Shown here piece by piece: positions 9,608-18,944 of a stretch of 64,000 nucleotides of DNA. Within the stretch, counting starts at the first letter, position 1. Each line of letters begins with the position of its first letter. Below the pieces are notes generated by a model that had not been told where the DNA came from, searched no databases, and saw only the letters and a program-made list of their open reading frames with translations. The position numbers and the translations under genes are program-made. Source of the stretch: Paenarthrobacter nicotinovorans (lineage in GTDB: Bacteria > Actinomycetota > Actinomycetes > Actinomycetales > Micrococcaceae); assembly GCF_007670255.1 (NCBI RefSeq), contig NZ_SZVS01000001.1, forward strand, positions 62,001 through 126,000, read 5' to 3'.

Positions 9608-9702
9608 GGTGGCGTCCGGGTCCTGGTGGGCCCCCCGGTCTTCAAAACCGGTGAGGCCGAGCATCTCGGCCTGGCGGGTTCGATTCCCGTCCGCCACCGC
9701 CA
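9608..9702 (+). tRNA. selC: tRNA-Sec (anticodon UCA)
   Basis: This is a 95-nt tRNA with encoded CCA, the same length as the E. coli selC product. It has a long acceptor stem (GGTGGCG with CGCCACC, the eighth pair being a mismatch), an anticodon stem CCGGT/ACCGG with loop CTTCAAA and anticodon TCA at 9642-9644, a long variable arm (GAGGCCGAGCATCTCGGCCT) and a T arm with TTCGATT. It reads UGA and supplies selenocysteine for fdhA. It sits between selD and selA. Confidence 0.95.
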
Positions 9703-9740
9703 GGCACCGGCGCGACGATGCCGTGAGACGAGGAGGCGCT

Positions 9741-11072
9741 GTGGACAAGGTCGATCCCCGCCGGCTGATTCCCCGCACCAATGACTTGCTGGCCCTGCCG
9801 GCCGTCCTCGAAGCGCGTACGCGGATGAGCGAGCATCTGATCCGCGCTCTCGTCCGGGACATCCAGGACCAGGCCCGGCGAGGCGAGCTCCCTCCCGACC
9901 ACGTGGTGCCTTCCCTGCAGGCCGCCGTCGCTGAGCACCAGCCGACGAGCCTTCGGCCTGTCCTCAACGCCACAGGCGTCATCGTCCACACGAACCTCGG
10001 CCGCGCCCCTCTTTCGGCTGACGCCGTCGGCGCTGTGGTTGCCGCCAGCGGTTACGTGGACGTGGAGCTCGACCTGGCCAGCGGCGGCCGGTCGCGCCGC
10101 GGAGCCGGGGCCAGGGCCGCGTTGCTCCGTGCCTGCCCCGCCGCTGAGGAGGCCTTGGTGGTCAATAACGGAGCGGCGGCGCTGGTCCTTGCCACCACAG
10201 CCCTGGCCTCCGGCCGGGAGGTGGTGGTCAGCCGTGGGGAGTTTGTTGAGATCGGTGCCGGTTTCCGTCTGTCCGACCTGATCGAGTCCACAGGCGCCAG
10301 GCTTCGCGAGGTGGGCACCACCAACAGGACCCACTTGCGCGACTACGAGAACGCCCTTGGCCCGGACACTGGTTGCGTCCTCAAGGTCCACCCGAGCAAT
10401 TTCCGGGTTGAGGGCTTCACGTCGGCGGTGGCGCTCGAGGAGCTGAGTCCTGTGACCGCGGCAAACTCTGTACCGCTCGTTGCGGACCTCGGCAGCGGGC
10501 TCTTGGCCCCCGACCCCCACCTGCCCGATGAACCCGATGTTGCCTCGGCCCTGGCGGGAGGGGCCGACGTCGTTATCGCCAGCGGTGACAAACTGCTGGG
10601 CGGTCCCCAAGCCGGTTTGCTGCTCGGGCGCAAGGAGATCATCGAACGCCTGGCCCGCCACCCGCTCGCCCGTGCCGTGCGCGCGGACAAACTTGCGCTC
10701 GCTGCCCTTGAGGCGACTCTTGCGGGCGGACCGCCACCGGTCGTGCAGGCGCTTCATGCCGACGTCGGGCAGTTGCGTCGCCGCACGGACGAGCTGGCAG
10801 AAGCGCTCGGTGTACCCGTCGTGGCACACGACGGCCGGGTTGGCGGAGGGGGTGCGCCCGGTGTTCCCCTGCCGGGGTGGGCACTGCAGCTTCCTGAGGA
10901 TCTCGCAGTTCATTTGCGCAACGGACATCCCGCTGTCTTGCCGCGTGTCCACGACGGCTCGTGCCTCATTGACCTTCGCTGCGTTCCTGCTGCGGATGAC
11001 CACCGGATTCTTGCGGCAGTCCAGCAGGCGCTCACGCTCCGGGCTGGACACGTTCCAGCCGGGTCGGACTGA
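9741..11072 (+). CDS. selA: L-seryl-tRNA(Sec) selenium transferase
   Basis: SelA converts Ser-tRNA(Sec) to Sec-tRNA(Sec) using selenophosphate. The 443-residue protein has the family's N-terminal region (LRPVLNATGVIVHTNLGRAPLS), the fold-type I PLP enzyme core and the cofactor lysine at about residue 284 in SGDKLLGGPQAG. The start is GTG at 9741 with a strong AGGAGG ribosome-binding site; the frame is open upstream through the tRNA gene, but that part is not protein-coding. It is followed after three bases by selB. Confidence 0.95.
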   Translation: MDKVDPRRLIPRTNDLLALPAVLEARTRMSEHLIRALVRDIQDQARRGELPPDHVVPSLQAAVAEHQPTSLRPVLNATGVIVHTNLGRAPLSADAVGAVVAASGYVDVELDLASGGRSRRGAGARAALLRACPAAEEALVVNNGAAALVLATTALASGREVVVSRGEFVEIGAGFRLSDLIESTGARLREVGTTNRTHLRDYENALGPDTGCVLKVHPSNFRVEGFTSAVALEELSPVTAANSVPLVADLGSGLLAPDPHLPDEPDVASALAGGADVVIASGDKLLGGPQAGLLLGRKEIIERLARHPLARAVRADKLALAALEATLAGGPPPVVQALHADVGQLRRRTDELAEALGVPVVAHDGRVGGGGAPGVPLPGWALQLPEDLAVHLRNGHPAVLPRVHDGSCLIDLRCVPAADDHRILAAVQQALTLRAGHVPAGSD

Positions 11073-11075
11073 GCA

Positions 11076-12872
11076 GTGCACGTCGTTGCCACCGCAGGGC
11101 ACGTCGATTCCGGCAAAAGCACCCTGGTCCGTGCCCTCACCGGCATGGAGCCGGACCGCTGGGAAGAGGAACGCCGCCGCGGGCTGACCATTGACCTGGG
11201 CTATGCATGGACCACGTTGCCGTCCGGCCAGGACGTGGCGTTTGTGGACGTGCCGGGACACGAACGATTCCTGGGGAACATGCTTGCCGGCATCGGACCG
11301 GCGCCGGTGGTCTGCTTCGTCGTTGCCGCCGACGAAGGCTGGCAGGCGCAATCAAGCGACCACCGGGACGCGGTGGCTGCCCTCGGCATCGAGTACGGGG
11401 TTGTAGTCCTCAGTCGTGCGGACAGGGCATCGGGCCCGAGGACCGCTGAGGTGCTCGCGCGGACCCGGACTGAGCTGGCTGGGACCGGTCTGAAAGATGC
11501 GCCCGCAGTAACCGTCTCCGCCGTCGACGGGACTGGGCTGGATGAGTTGCGTTCGGCCTTGGGCGATGTCCTCGCGCGCGTCGCTGCCCCCGCGCTGACC
11601 GGGCGCGTTCGCTTGTGGGTGGACCGCTCCTTCACCATTACCGGTTCAGGAACAGTGGTGACCGGAACGCTGGCTGCAGGCACGCTCACGCAAGGGGAGC
11701 GGCTGGAGTTGCTCGGTCATGATACTTCCCGGCCCGTCACGGTACGCGGCCTCCAGAGCCGTGATACGGCCTGTGCCGCGGTAGAGCCGGTCAGCCGGGT
11801 GGCATTAAACCTTCGCGACGTCGCCGCAGCGGATGTCCGGCGTGGAGACGCCCTGGTTACTCCCGGCGCGTGGCCCACCACCGCAGTTCTCGGCATCAGG
11901 CGGACCACGGGAGTGGCCTATACGGAAGTGCCGGAGCAGCTCACGGTGCATGTCGGCACTGCGTCGGTGCCCGCACGCTTGCGTCCGTTCGGTGTTGACC
12001 ACGCCCGCCTCGTCCTCGACAGAAGCCTGCCCCTGGTTCCCGGAGACCGGTTGGTACTGCGGGACCCGGGAAGCCGCTCGGTGCTGGGCGGTGCGCTCGT
12101 CCTCGACGCCGATCCGCCTGCCCTGCGGCGACGCGGCGATGGCGCCCGCTGGGCGAAACGGCTTGCAGGCATGGATCCCAACGGAGACGTGCTGGGGGAG
12201 GTGTCGTCCCGCGGGGCGGTCCACGTAGATCAGTTGCGCAGGCTTGGGCTGCTGGCCGGGCCCCACCCCGACGTCCCACCGGGCGTGAGCGTCGTCGAAG
12301 GTTGGTGGGTGCATGGCCCTGTTCTTGAGGCATGGCAGCATCGCTTGCACACTGCAGTCCAGGGTCTGCAGGAACGCGATCCCTTGGCCCCCGGTCTTTC
12401 CATGGGCGCTGCACAGGACCTGCTCAAGCTGCCCGACAGAAAGCTCCTTCCGCACGTCATCCGAGGGGCCGCCCTGGAACAGGATGGCGGCCATGTTCAG
12501 CTGCCGGGCAGCCACGGCAATCTTGGCCCCATCGAGCCGTCCATTGCCACGTTGGAGGGAAGGCTGAAAACTGAGGCATTCCGGGCCCCCGAAGCCGATG
12601 AGCTGGCAGTACTGGGGCTCGGTGCCCGGGAACTCGCTGCTGCCGAACGCGCGGGTCGCGTACTGAGGCTGCGCGACGGGGTGGTGCTGCTGCCAACCGC
12701 GCCGGCCCTTGCAATGCGAACCCTCGCCAGCCTTGACCAGCCATTCACCACGAGCCAAGCACGACAGGCACTTAACACAACACGCCGGGTTGCGGTTCCG
12801 TTGCTGGAATATCTCGATTCCCGTGGGTGGACTGACCGGCTGGACGCGGGCCACCGCAAAGTGGTGCGCTGA
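11076..12872 (+). CDS. selB: Selenocysteine-specific elongation factor
   Basis: SelB is the EF-Tu-like GTPase that brings Sec-tRNA(Sec) to UGA codons marked by a SECIS hairpin. In this 598-residue protein the G1 motif is GHVDSGKS (residues 8-15), the switch region is RRRGLTIDLGYAW and G3 is DVPGHERF. Translation-factor beta-barrel domains follow, for example RLWVDRSFTITGSGTVVTGTL. The C-terminal third holds winged-helix repeats that bind the SECIS RNA. The start is GTG at 11076, three bases after the selA stop, so the two are co-translated. Confidence 0.95.
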   Translation: MHVVATAGHVDSGKSTLVRALTGMEPDRWEEERRRGLTIDLGYAWTTLPSGQDVAFVDVPGHERFLGNMLAGIGPAPVVCFVVAADEGWQAQSSDHRDAVAALGIEYGVVVLSRADRASGPRTAEVLARTRTELAGTGLKDAPAVTVSAVDGTGLDELRSALGDVLARVAAPALTGRVRLWVDRSFTITGSGTVVTGTLAAGTLTQGERLELLGHDTSRPVTVRGLQSRDTACAAVEPVSRVALNLRDVAAADVRRGDALVTPGAWPTTAVLGIRRTTGVAYTEVPEQLTVHVGTASVPARLRPFGVDHARLVLDRSLPLVPGDRLVLRDPGSRSVLGGALVLDADPPALRRRGDGARWAKRLAGMDPNGDVLGEVSSRGAVHVDQLRRLGLLAGPHPDVPPGVSVVEGWWVHGPVLEAWQHRLHTAVQGLQERDPLAPGLSMGAAQDLLKLPDRKLLPHVIRGAALEQDGGHVQLPGSHGNLGPIEPSIATLEGRLKTEAFRAPEADELAVLGLGARELAAAERAGRVLRLRDGVVLLPTAPALAMRTLASLDQPFTTSQARQALNTTRRVAVPLLEYLDSRGWTDRLDAGHRKVVR

Positions 12873-13006
12873 CGTTCCCCTTCGGGGAGGGTAGGACTCG
12901 GCGTCCTAGGAAGAACAGGGGCAGGAAAACGTGCTGACCGCGCCCGGCAATGTGCGTATCGTCAACTCCAACAGGACCAACCTCGATGGGAGAACTGAGG
13001 AGAGCT

Positions 13007-14038
13007 ATGCAATACCGCACACTGGGAAACAGCGGCGCCGTGGTATCGAACTACGCGCTTGGAACCATGACGTTCGGGGCTGAAGCCACCGAGGAGACAT
13101 CCCGCGCGATCCTTGATGACTATGTTGCCGCGGGCGGCAACTTCATCGACACTGCGGATGTTTACAGTGCCGGCGTATCGGAGGAGATCATCGGACGCTG
13201 GCTCTCGGACCGGCCGGGTCAAAGGGACCAGCTTGTACTGGCCACCAAGGGTCGGTTCCCCATGGGCCAGGCCCCGAACGATGTGGGCACCTCACGCCGC
13301 CACCTGACCAAGGCCCTGGACGATTCCCTCCGCCGCCTCGGAGTGGAGCAGATTGATCTCTACCAAATGCATGCCTGGGACCCCATCACGCCGCTGGAGG
13401 AGACGCTCCGATTCCTCCACGATTCAGTCAGCAGCGGCAAGATCGCCTACTACGGATTCTCGAACTTCCTGGGATGGCAGGTGACCAAGGCGGTTCACTT
13501 GGCCAAAGCCCATGGTTGGAGTGCGCCCGTCACCCTGCAGCCGCAGTACAGCCTGCTGGTGCGTGAGATCGAGTGGGAGGTCGTCCCGGCGTCACTGGAT
13601 GCGGGCGTGGGCCTGCTGCCGTGGTCGCCCCTGGGCGGCGGCTGGCTCTCCGGCAAGTACAAGCGGGACGAGCCGCCCGTTGGCGCAACCCGGCTCGGTG
13701 AGAATCCAACCCGGGGCATGGAAGCATGGCAAGCCCGTAATGACGACCCCCGTACGTGGGACATCATCGAATCAGTGGAAAAGATTGCCGCTGACCATGG
13801 CGCGAGTGCCTCGCAGGTAGCGCTGGCATGGCTGGCGGACAGGCCGGCGGTAACATCCGTGATCCTTGGTGCCCGCAGTGTGGAGCAACTGGCAGACAAC
13901 CTTGCCGCTGTGGACCTCGAACTCACCCCAGAGGAAACAGAGCTACTCACTCAGGCGAGCCAGCCGCGTTCAGGGGTATATCCCTATGGCCCCATGGCAA
14001 TCCAGCAACGCAGCCGCAAGATCGAGGGCGGCAGGTAG
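13007..14038 (+). CDS. Aldo/keto reductase
   Basis: This is a 343-residue NADPH-dependent aldo/keto reductase of the group related to potassium-channel beta subunits and YajO. It shows GNSGAVVSNYALGTMTFG at the N terminus, the catalytic Asp/Tyr region in FIDTADVYSAG, the Lys in LATKGRF, the His in YQMHAWDP, and the C-terminal coenzyme-binding motif VILGARSVEQLADN. The start at 13007 has a good GAGGAGAG ribosome-binding site. The substrate is unknown. It converges with the AhpD-like gene; a hairpin terminator separates them. Confidence 0.88.
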   Translation: MQYRTLGNSGAVVSNYALGTMTFGAEATEETSRAILDDYVAAGGNFIDTADVYSAGVSEEIIGRWLSDRPGQRDQLVLATKGRFPMGQAPNDVGTSRRHLTKALDDSLRRLGVEQIDLYQMHAWDPITPLEETLRFLHDSVSSGKIAYYGFSNFLGWQVTKAVHLAKAHGWSAPVTLQPQYSLLVREIEWEVVPASLDAGVGLLPWSPLGGGWLSGKYKRDEPPVGATRLGENPTRGMEAWQARNDDPRTWDIIESVEKIAADHGASASQVALAWLADRPAVTSVILGARSVEQLADNLAAVDLELTPEETELLTQASQPRSGVYPYGPMAIQQRSRKIEGGR

Positions 14039-14055
14039 TCTCACAAGCCGAAGGC

Positions 14056-14086
14056 AGACGGCGCCGACCCAAGGCCGGTGCCGTCT
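14056..14086. terminator. Hairpin terminator between convergent genes
   Basis: An 11-bp inverted repeat (AGACGGCGCCG / CGGTGCCGTCT, one G-T pair) with a 9-nt loop begins 17 bases after the aldo/keto reductase stop. It is likely to end transcription from at least that side. Confidence 0.7.
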
Positions 14087-14124
14087 GTCGTGAGGCGGTT
14101 GTTAATGCCAGCAGTATTACTGCT

Positions 14125-14727
14125 TCAGCTGGCCGCCTCCGGCTCTCCGAGGGACAGCATCAGCCGGTTCGCCCAGTTGAAGAAGGCTGCGCCATGAATG
14201 ACATCGGAGATTTCCAAGGCATCCAGCCCGGCATCCTCCAGCGCCTGGAGGTGGCCGGCGTCGAGCCGCGACGGTGTGTGTGCAAGGGCTGCTGCGGCAG
14301 CGGTGATTGCATTCCATCGCGGGCCGAGGTCCGCCGAGGTGCCGTCGTCGAGAAGGCGCTGGACGTCGTCGTGCCGTTCTGAATAGTGGGACGCGAACCG
14401 CGAGTGGACCGATGCGCAGAAAACGCAGCCGTTCTCCCGTGAAGTGGCCGTCGCTGCGAGCTCGCGTTCGGCCCGGGGGAGACCTTCCTTGGTGTTGTAG
14501 AAGATGTCCTTGTCTGTCCTCGTCCTGGCGCCGAGGATGTCAGGGTCGCGGGCCAGCAGTCGGAAGTAGTCGCTCGAGGCGCGCGACCGGTCGACCAAAC
14601 CCTCGTACTGCCGTTCGGTCAGTTCCTCGGCGGCCGGGGCCTCAAGCCACGGCACCCAGCCCAACTGGTCCTGCGTGAAGGCATCGGGGCGGCTCAGGCC
14701 AGGGTAGGTAGTAACCGAATCGCTCAT
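14125..14727 (-). CDS. AhpD-fold peroxidase-like protein (resembles the Avi_7169 family)
   Basis: This is a 200-residue protein with the AhpD/carboxymuconolactone decarboxylase core motif E-N-G-C-V-F-C-A-S-V-H, i.e. the redox Cys-x2-Cys followed by His. It resembles the alkylhydroperoxidase-domain family that I know as Avi_7169, which occurs next to the companion CMD protein found immediately upstream. It may detoxify a peroxide or reduce a thiol intermediate generated by the neighbouring flavin monooxygenase; the actual reaction is not known. It is the last gene of a seven-gene leftward operon and overlaps the preceding gene by four bases. Confidence 0.82.
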   Translation of the reverse strand: MSDSVTTYPGLSRPDAFTQDQLGWVPWLEAPAAEELTERQYEGLVDRSRASSDYFRLLARDPDILGARTRTDKDIFYNTKEGLPRAERELAATATSRENGCVFCASVHSRFASHYSERHDDVQRLLDDGTSADLGPRWNAITAAAAALAHTPSRLDAGHLQALEDAGLDALEISDVIHGAAFFNWANRLMLSLGEPEAAS

Positions 14728-15377
14728 GAGTAGATCCTTTCGTTCTGTGCTTCGGTGCGCTCGGCTTCTTCAGCAGTCGGCTGGGCATTGAGCAGCCCCA
14801 GCCCTGTAATAATCCGGAGCTGGTACGAAAGGAATGCGACAAGTTGGGACAGGGTCACGATTCCCGTAGTTGTCCAGCCGGCGGACAACAGGGCCTGAAG
14901 TGCTGATGGTGAAGACTCGCGGGGACGGAAGACCAGCAGGTGGGCGTGCTCCAGCGCTGCCGTGAGCCGAATACCCAGCGCATCCCGCAGGTCCTGGCCT
15001 GCAACCCAAGTGAGTCCGGGCTTGCTTTCGCCCTGCAGGCCCGGTTCGCGGTACGTGCCGTAAGGACCCTCGGTGGCGGCGGACTGCGCTGCGTCCCGAA
15101 CAGCTGCCGTCAGGGCGGGTCCGGCACCGGACTGTGTGAGTCCTGAGGCGTAGAAGGCAGCGGCGGCGTGGTTGTCGTGAAGAAGCGCCACGAACAGGGC
15201 GACGGCGTATCGCTCGCTTGCGCCGGCGTCGTCCAGTTGCCCGGTGTGGAACAGCGCGAGGTAGCTCGCTTGCGTGTTGTCGCGGGTGACCGGACGGCGG
15301 CGGCGCAGCTGGTCCAGCGGCGAGCCCGGGATGACTCCCAGTATGTCGTCGACGGCGTCAGTGAAGGTGGTGCTCAT
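14724..15377 (-). CDS. CMD-domain protein (resembles the Avi_7170 family)
   Basis: This 217-residue protein has a helical AhpD-like fold. It lacks the Cys-x2-Cys of its downstream partner; the equivalent region reads LFVALLHDNHAAAAFY. It resembles the CMD-domain family named after Avi_7170, which pairs with the Avi_7169 type. It overlaps both neighbours by four bases. It may be a non-catalytic partner, giving a heteromeric AhpD-like complex; this is inference. Confidence 0.78.
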   Translation of the reverse strand: MSTTFTDAVDDILGVIPGSPLDQLRRRRPVTRDNTQASYLALFHTGQLDDAGASERYAVALFVALLHDNHAAAAFYASGLTQSGAGPALTAAVRDAAQSAATEGPYGTYREPGLQGESKPGLTWVAGQDLRDALGIRLTAALEHAHLLVFRPRESSPSALQALLSAGWTTTGIVTLSQLVAFLSYQLRIITGLGLLNAQPTAEEAERTEAQNERIYS

Positions 15378-16423
15378 TTCTCTCCTTGCAGGGCGGGTAC
15401 GGGAGTTGGAACAGGCTTCCAGCCGAGTCGCGGAACGACCTCTGTCGCCGCGAGCTTGATGGAACGCAGGATGTGCTCGTGCGGTGGGTCGATGGAGTGG
15501 ACCTGGAAAGTCACATCGGTGGCCCGCTCCAGGACACTGTCGCGGCTAAGCGACTCGATGACGTCCTCAACCGAGCCCACATGCGAGTCCGTGGCCGCAA
15601 TAAGGTCCTCCACTGTGTCACTGGTGAACACATGGCCCTGGCGCTCGAAGTGCGGGACGATTCTTCTCAGACCCGTTTCTGCGAAGCGGAGGGCAGTTGC
15701 CCGGTCATCAGCGACGAAGAGGGTCCGGGAAGCCAGGATCCGTGGTGTTGCTCCGGCAGGAAGTGCCTGGAGGTAGGCGTCGATGATGGGGTTCTGCAGG
15801 GCCTCAAGGGGAGCATCCGGTTGCGATGAGTCGCGCGGCTGGGTACGGGAGAGCATGAGCCCATCGCCTGCACGGCCGGCGCGCTCGCCGCCGCTGGCGG
15901 AGAACGTTGCCTGCCAGAGCCGTTCCAGCAACCCGGGAGCTGCAGGATAGAGGGAATTGGCTGAAGAGCGTACCTCCTTCCCTCCCCAGGCTTCGGTCAG
16001 GATCTGGAGCTTGTCAGCGTGGAGGGAGCGACGCTGTTCGCTGTCCAGACCGAATGCTGCGAAGGAGAAAGCGGTACCGCCGGTCCCGACACCGACTTCG
16101 AGGCGGCCCCCGGACAGCAGGTCAAGAACCGACGTGTCTTCGGCAACGCGTACGGGATCTTCCAGTGGCAGCGTGATGATTCCGGTACCGAGGCGGATCC
16201 GGGAGGTGCGGGCAGCGGCATAGGCGAGGAAGACCAACGGTGCAGGCAGGCCGCCCTCGGCTTCGTTGAAGTGGTGTTGCGCCACCCAGGCGGTATCGAA
16301 CCCTTCTGCCTCGGCAGTCTGTATCTGCTCCAAGGCGAGCCGGTAACGCTCGGCCGGTCCGGCGTCGTCGAGCAGTCGCGTAAAGAAGCCGATCCGCTTG
16401 GATCCTTGCAGGTGCTGGGTCAT
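15374..16423 (-). CDS. Luciferase-like FMN-dependent monooxygenase (resembles KPN_01858 family)
   Basis: This 349-residue TIM-barrel protein is of the bacterial luciferase superfamily: the N-terminal strand RIGFFTRLLDDAG, then GFDTAWVAQHHFNEAEGGLPAPLVFL, RLGTGIITLPLEDPVRVAED and LSGGRLEVGVGTG are all typical. Such enzymes use reduced FMN and O2, often to cleave C-S or C-N bonds. Similarity and context point to the uncharacterised KPN_01858 group, which travels with a dedicated peptide-type ABC transporter and two CMD proteins. The flavin reductase at 24731 could supply FMNH2, although it is in another transcription unit. Confidence 0.83.
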   Translation of the reverse strand: MTQHLQGSKRIGFFTRLLDDAGPAERYRLALEQIQTAEAEGFDTAWVAQHHFNEAEGGLPAPLVFLAYAAARTSRIRLGTGIITLPLEDPVRVAEDTSVLDLLSGGRLEVGVGTGGTAFSFAAFGLDSEQRRSLHADKLQILTEAWGGKEVRSSANSLYPAAPGLLERLWQATFSASGGERAGRAGDGLMLSRTQPRDSSQPDAPLEALQNPIIDAYLQALPAGATPRILASRTLFVADDRATALRFAETGLRRIVPHFERQGHVFTSDTVEDLIAATDSHVGSVEDVIESLSRDSVLERATDVTFQVHSIDPPHEHILRSIKLAATEVVPRLGWKPVPTPVPALQGEK

Positions 16424-18078
16424 GGCCGTGCCTTTCGGTTGCCTGGGATCGCTTCGATCAATTCGCGGGTGTATGCATGCTGTGGATGGTCGAACACGTC
16501 GGTGACGGTTCCGGCCTCGACCTGCCGGCCGGCGCTCATCACTGACACGGTGTCGGCAATCTGGCGGACTACTGCCAGGTCATGGGTGATGAAGATGTAC
16601 GTCAGATCCATCTGCGCCTGGAGTTCTTCCAGGAGGGTGAGGATTTGGGACTGGACGGTGACATCGAGCGCCGAGACGGCCTCGTCCAGGATCAGGACCT
16701 CCGGGTTGAGTACCAGCGCCCTGGCAACCGCGACGCGCTGGCGCTGGCCTCCAGAGAGTTCGCGCGGGTGCTTGGGCAACAGATTGGCGGGCAAGTGCAC
16801 GCGATCAAGCAGTGCGCGGACGATCCTTTCCCGCTCCGGACGCGGAACGGGATCAAAGTTCAGGAGGGGCTCCTCGATGATCCTTTCGATGCTCTGGCGC
16901 GGATCCAAAGAAGTGAAGGGGTTTTGGTAGACCAACTGGACGTGTTTGCGGAACTGCCGCAGGCCTTTGGCATCCAGGCCTGCCAACTCGATCCCGCTGA
17001 TGGTGATGCTGCCTGAAGTGGGGCGCTGGAATCCAGCGAGGGCACGGGCCGTGGTGGTCTTGCCTGATCCGGACTCGCCAACAATGGCGTGCGTGCTGCC
17101 GCGGGGCACCTGGAAGCTCACGTCATCCACGGCCCGGAAGGACGGCTGGTTGCGCCCGGTTTCGAACTCCTGCACGAGGTTTGACACCGCAACAGTCACC
17201 TCGCGGCCAGGGGTAGGTACCGGTCGGGCCGCGGCCGGCGAAATGGACGGAGCATCAGCCAGCAATTGCCTCGTGTAGCTGCTGGCGGGATTGGCTAAAA
17301 CCTGTGTGGTCGGGCCTTGTTCCTGGACCCTGCCGTCCTTGAGTACCACCAGTTGGTCAGCCCGGTCAGCGGCAACTCCGAGGTCGTGGGTGACGAAAAG
17401 GACGGCCGTTCCTGTCTCGGCACGGAGTTCGTCGATCAGGTCCAGGATGCGACGCTGCACGGTGACATCTAGTGCGCTGGTGGCCTCATCGGCGATAATC
17501 AGTTGCGGTTCTAGGGCAATGGCGGCTGCAATGAGCACTCGCTGTTTCATGCCACCCGAGAGTTCGTGGGCGTACTGACCTGCCCGACGTTCCGGCTCCG
17601 GTATGCCTACCCGCTCCAGGAGTTCCAGGACGCGCCGCCTTCGTTCGGTCTTGGGCAGCTTGGTATGCAGCCGGAGCACCTCCTCGACCTGGGCTCCCAC
17701 TGGAAGCACTGGGTTCAGCGAACTCGTCGGATCCTGTGGAATCAAGGCGATCTTGGCGCCGCGGATCGATTCGAGGCGCTTCTGCGACCAACCGGCAATG
17801 TCCGTGCCGTTGAGCAGGATGCTGCCACCGTCCACGCGTCCGTTGCCGGCGAGGAGGCCGATGACCGCCTGTGCTGTGGTGGACTTTCCGGAGCCTGATT
17901 CACCCACGAGCGCCAGGACCTCGCCGGGGGAGATCTGCAGGGAGACGTCGTGGACCACCCTGCGGTGCGTTCGGTGCTTGTCGGCGTAGGACACCGACAG
18001 GTTCCGCAGTTCCAGGACAGGCGACGGTATGCTCGGCCCCGCTGCCGCGGCAGCCGTCTCTGTAAGGACGTCGCTCAC
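16420..18078 (-). CDS. Fused dual ATP-binding protein of peptide/nickel-type ABC importer
   Basis: This 552-residue protein contains two complete ABC ATPase domains in tandem, equivalent to DppD and DppF. Both halves have Walker A (GESGSGKST and GESGSGKTT), signature motifs (LSGGMKQR and LSGGQRQR) and Walker B (IIADEATSALD and LILDEAVSALD). It energises the import system made by the next two permease genes and the lipoprotein. The start is GTG at 18078, overlapping the upstream stop codon (GTGA). The frame is open further upstream, but only inside the permease gene. Confidence 0.92.
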   Translation of the reverse strand: MSDVLTETAAAAAGPSIPSPVLELRNLSVSYADKHRTHRRVVHDVSLQISPGEVLALVGESGSGKSTTAQAVIGLLAGNGRVDGGSILLNGTDIAGWSQKRLESIRGAKIALIPQDPTSSLNPVLPVGAQVEEVLRLHTKLPKTERRRRVLELLERVGIPEPERRAGQYAHELSGGMKQRVLIAAAIALEPQLIIADEATSALDVTVQRRILDLIDELRAETGTAVLFVTHDLGVAADRADQLVVLKDGRVQEQGPTTQVLANPASSYTRQLLADAPSISPAAARPVPTPGREVTVAVSNLVQEFETGRNQPSFRAVDDVSFQVPRGSTHAIVGESGSGKTTTARALAGFQRPTSGSITISGIELAGLDAKGLRQFRKHVQLVYQNPFTSLDPRQSIERIIEEPLLNFDPVPRPERERIVRALLDRVHLPANLLPKHPRELSGGQRQRVAVARALVLNPEVLILDEAVSALDVTVQSQILTLLEELQAQMDLTYIFITHDLAVVRQIADTVSVMSAGRQVEAGTVTDVFDHPQHAYTRELIEAIPGNRKARP

Positions 18079-18944
18079 GGTTGTACCTTTCGGATCGAGT
18101 GGCTGATGCGGTTGGCAGACAGGACCACGGCCACCACAACCAGGCCCGGGTAGGTGGTCAGCCACCAGGATGTGGCCACGTAGTTGCGGCCCTCGGCGAT
18201 CAACAACCCCCATTCAGGAGTGGGGGGTGGAGCGCCGTAGCCAAGGAAGCCAAGCGTGGAGATCGCCAGGATCGCACTGCCGAATTGCAGGGCGATGAGC
18301 GCAAGCACCGGTCCGGCCGAATTCGGCAGGATGTGTCGCCGCAATACTGAAGCGAACGTGCCGCCGCTTCCGAAGGCAGCTTCAACGAAGTCGCTTCGGC
18401 GGACCCTCAGGACTTCGGATCGAGACAGCCGGGCGAAGCTGGCAATGGAACCCACGCCCACGGCTATCGCGGCATTCACCGTGCCGAATCCAAGAATGAT
18501 GATGATGCTCAGCGAGAGCAGGAGGCTTGGGATGGACAGCAGCACATCCACCACCCGCATCACCACGTTGTCGGTTGCTCCACCCAGGGAACCTGCGAGC
18601 AGTCCCAGAAGGGTTCCCACCACGAGCCCCACCCCGACGGCCACAAGGGCACCTGTTACTGAGTTGATGGAACCGTGGATCATCCTCGACAAGAGGTCGC
18701 GGCCCAGTTCGTCCGTGCCGAGGAGGTACTCGCTGCTTGGTGGAAGGAGCTTGTCCCGTGCTTTGCCTGACGTGGGGTTGTGGCCGGTGAAGAGTCCCGG
18801 CGCGATGGTCCACACAGCAACGATTCCCAGGACCAGCCAAGCCAGCAAGAGCCCTGGCTGGATCCGGGGAACCGCTAAGCGGCGATCCGGGCCCTTGGGC
18901 GGGACATCCGGTTGCGTGGCTTGGACCACGGTTGCCTGGCTCAT
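18075..18944 (-). CDS. ABC transporter permease (DppC-like)
   Basis: This 289-residue membrane protein has an N-terminal helix (LLLAWLVLGIVAVWTIAPGLF) and the DppC-type motif LGTDELGRDLLSRMIHG. The cytoplasmic EAA-like loop lies near RLSRSEVLRVRRSDFVEAAFGSGG. It pairs with the DppB-like permease encoded directly upstream, with which it overlaps by four bases. Confidence 0.92.
   Translation of the reverse strand: MSQATVVQATQPDVPPKGPDRRLAVPRIQPGLLLAWLVLGIVAVWTIAPGLFTGHNPTSGKARDKLLPPSSEYLLGTDELGRDLLSRMIHGSINSVTGALVAVGVGLVVGTLLGLLAGSLGGATDNVVMRVVDVLLSIPSLLLSLSIIIILGFGTVNAAIAVGVGSIASFARLSRSEVLRVRRSDFVEAAFGSGGTFASVLRRHILPNSAGPVLALIALQFGSAILAISTLGFLGYGAPPPTPEWGLLIAEGRNYVATSWWLTTYPGLVVVAVVLSANRISHSIRKVQP

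Noticed and set aside
9642-11351. 569-residue - strand frame opposite selA
   Set aside because: Antisense to selA and selB, which have all expected motifs.
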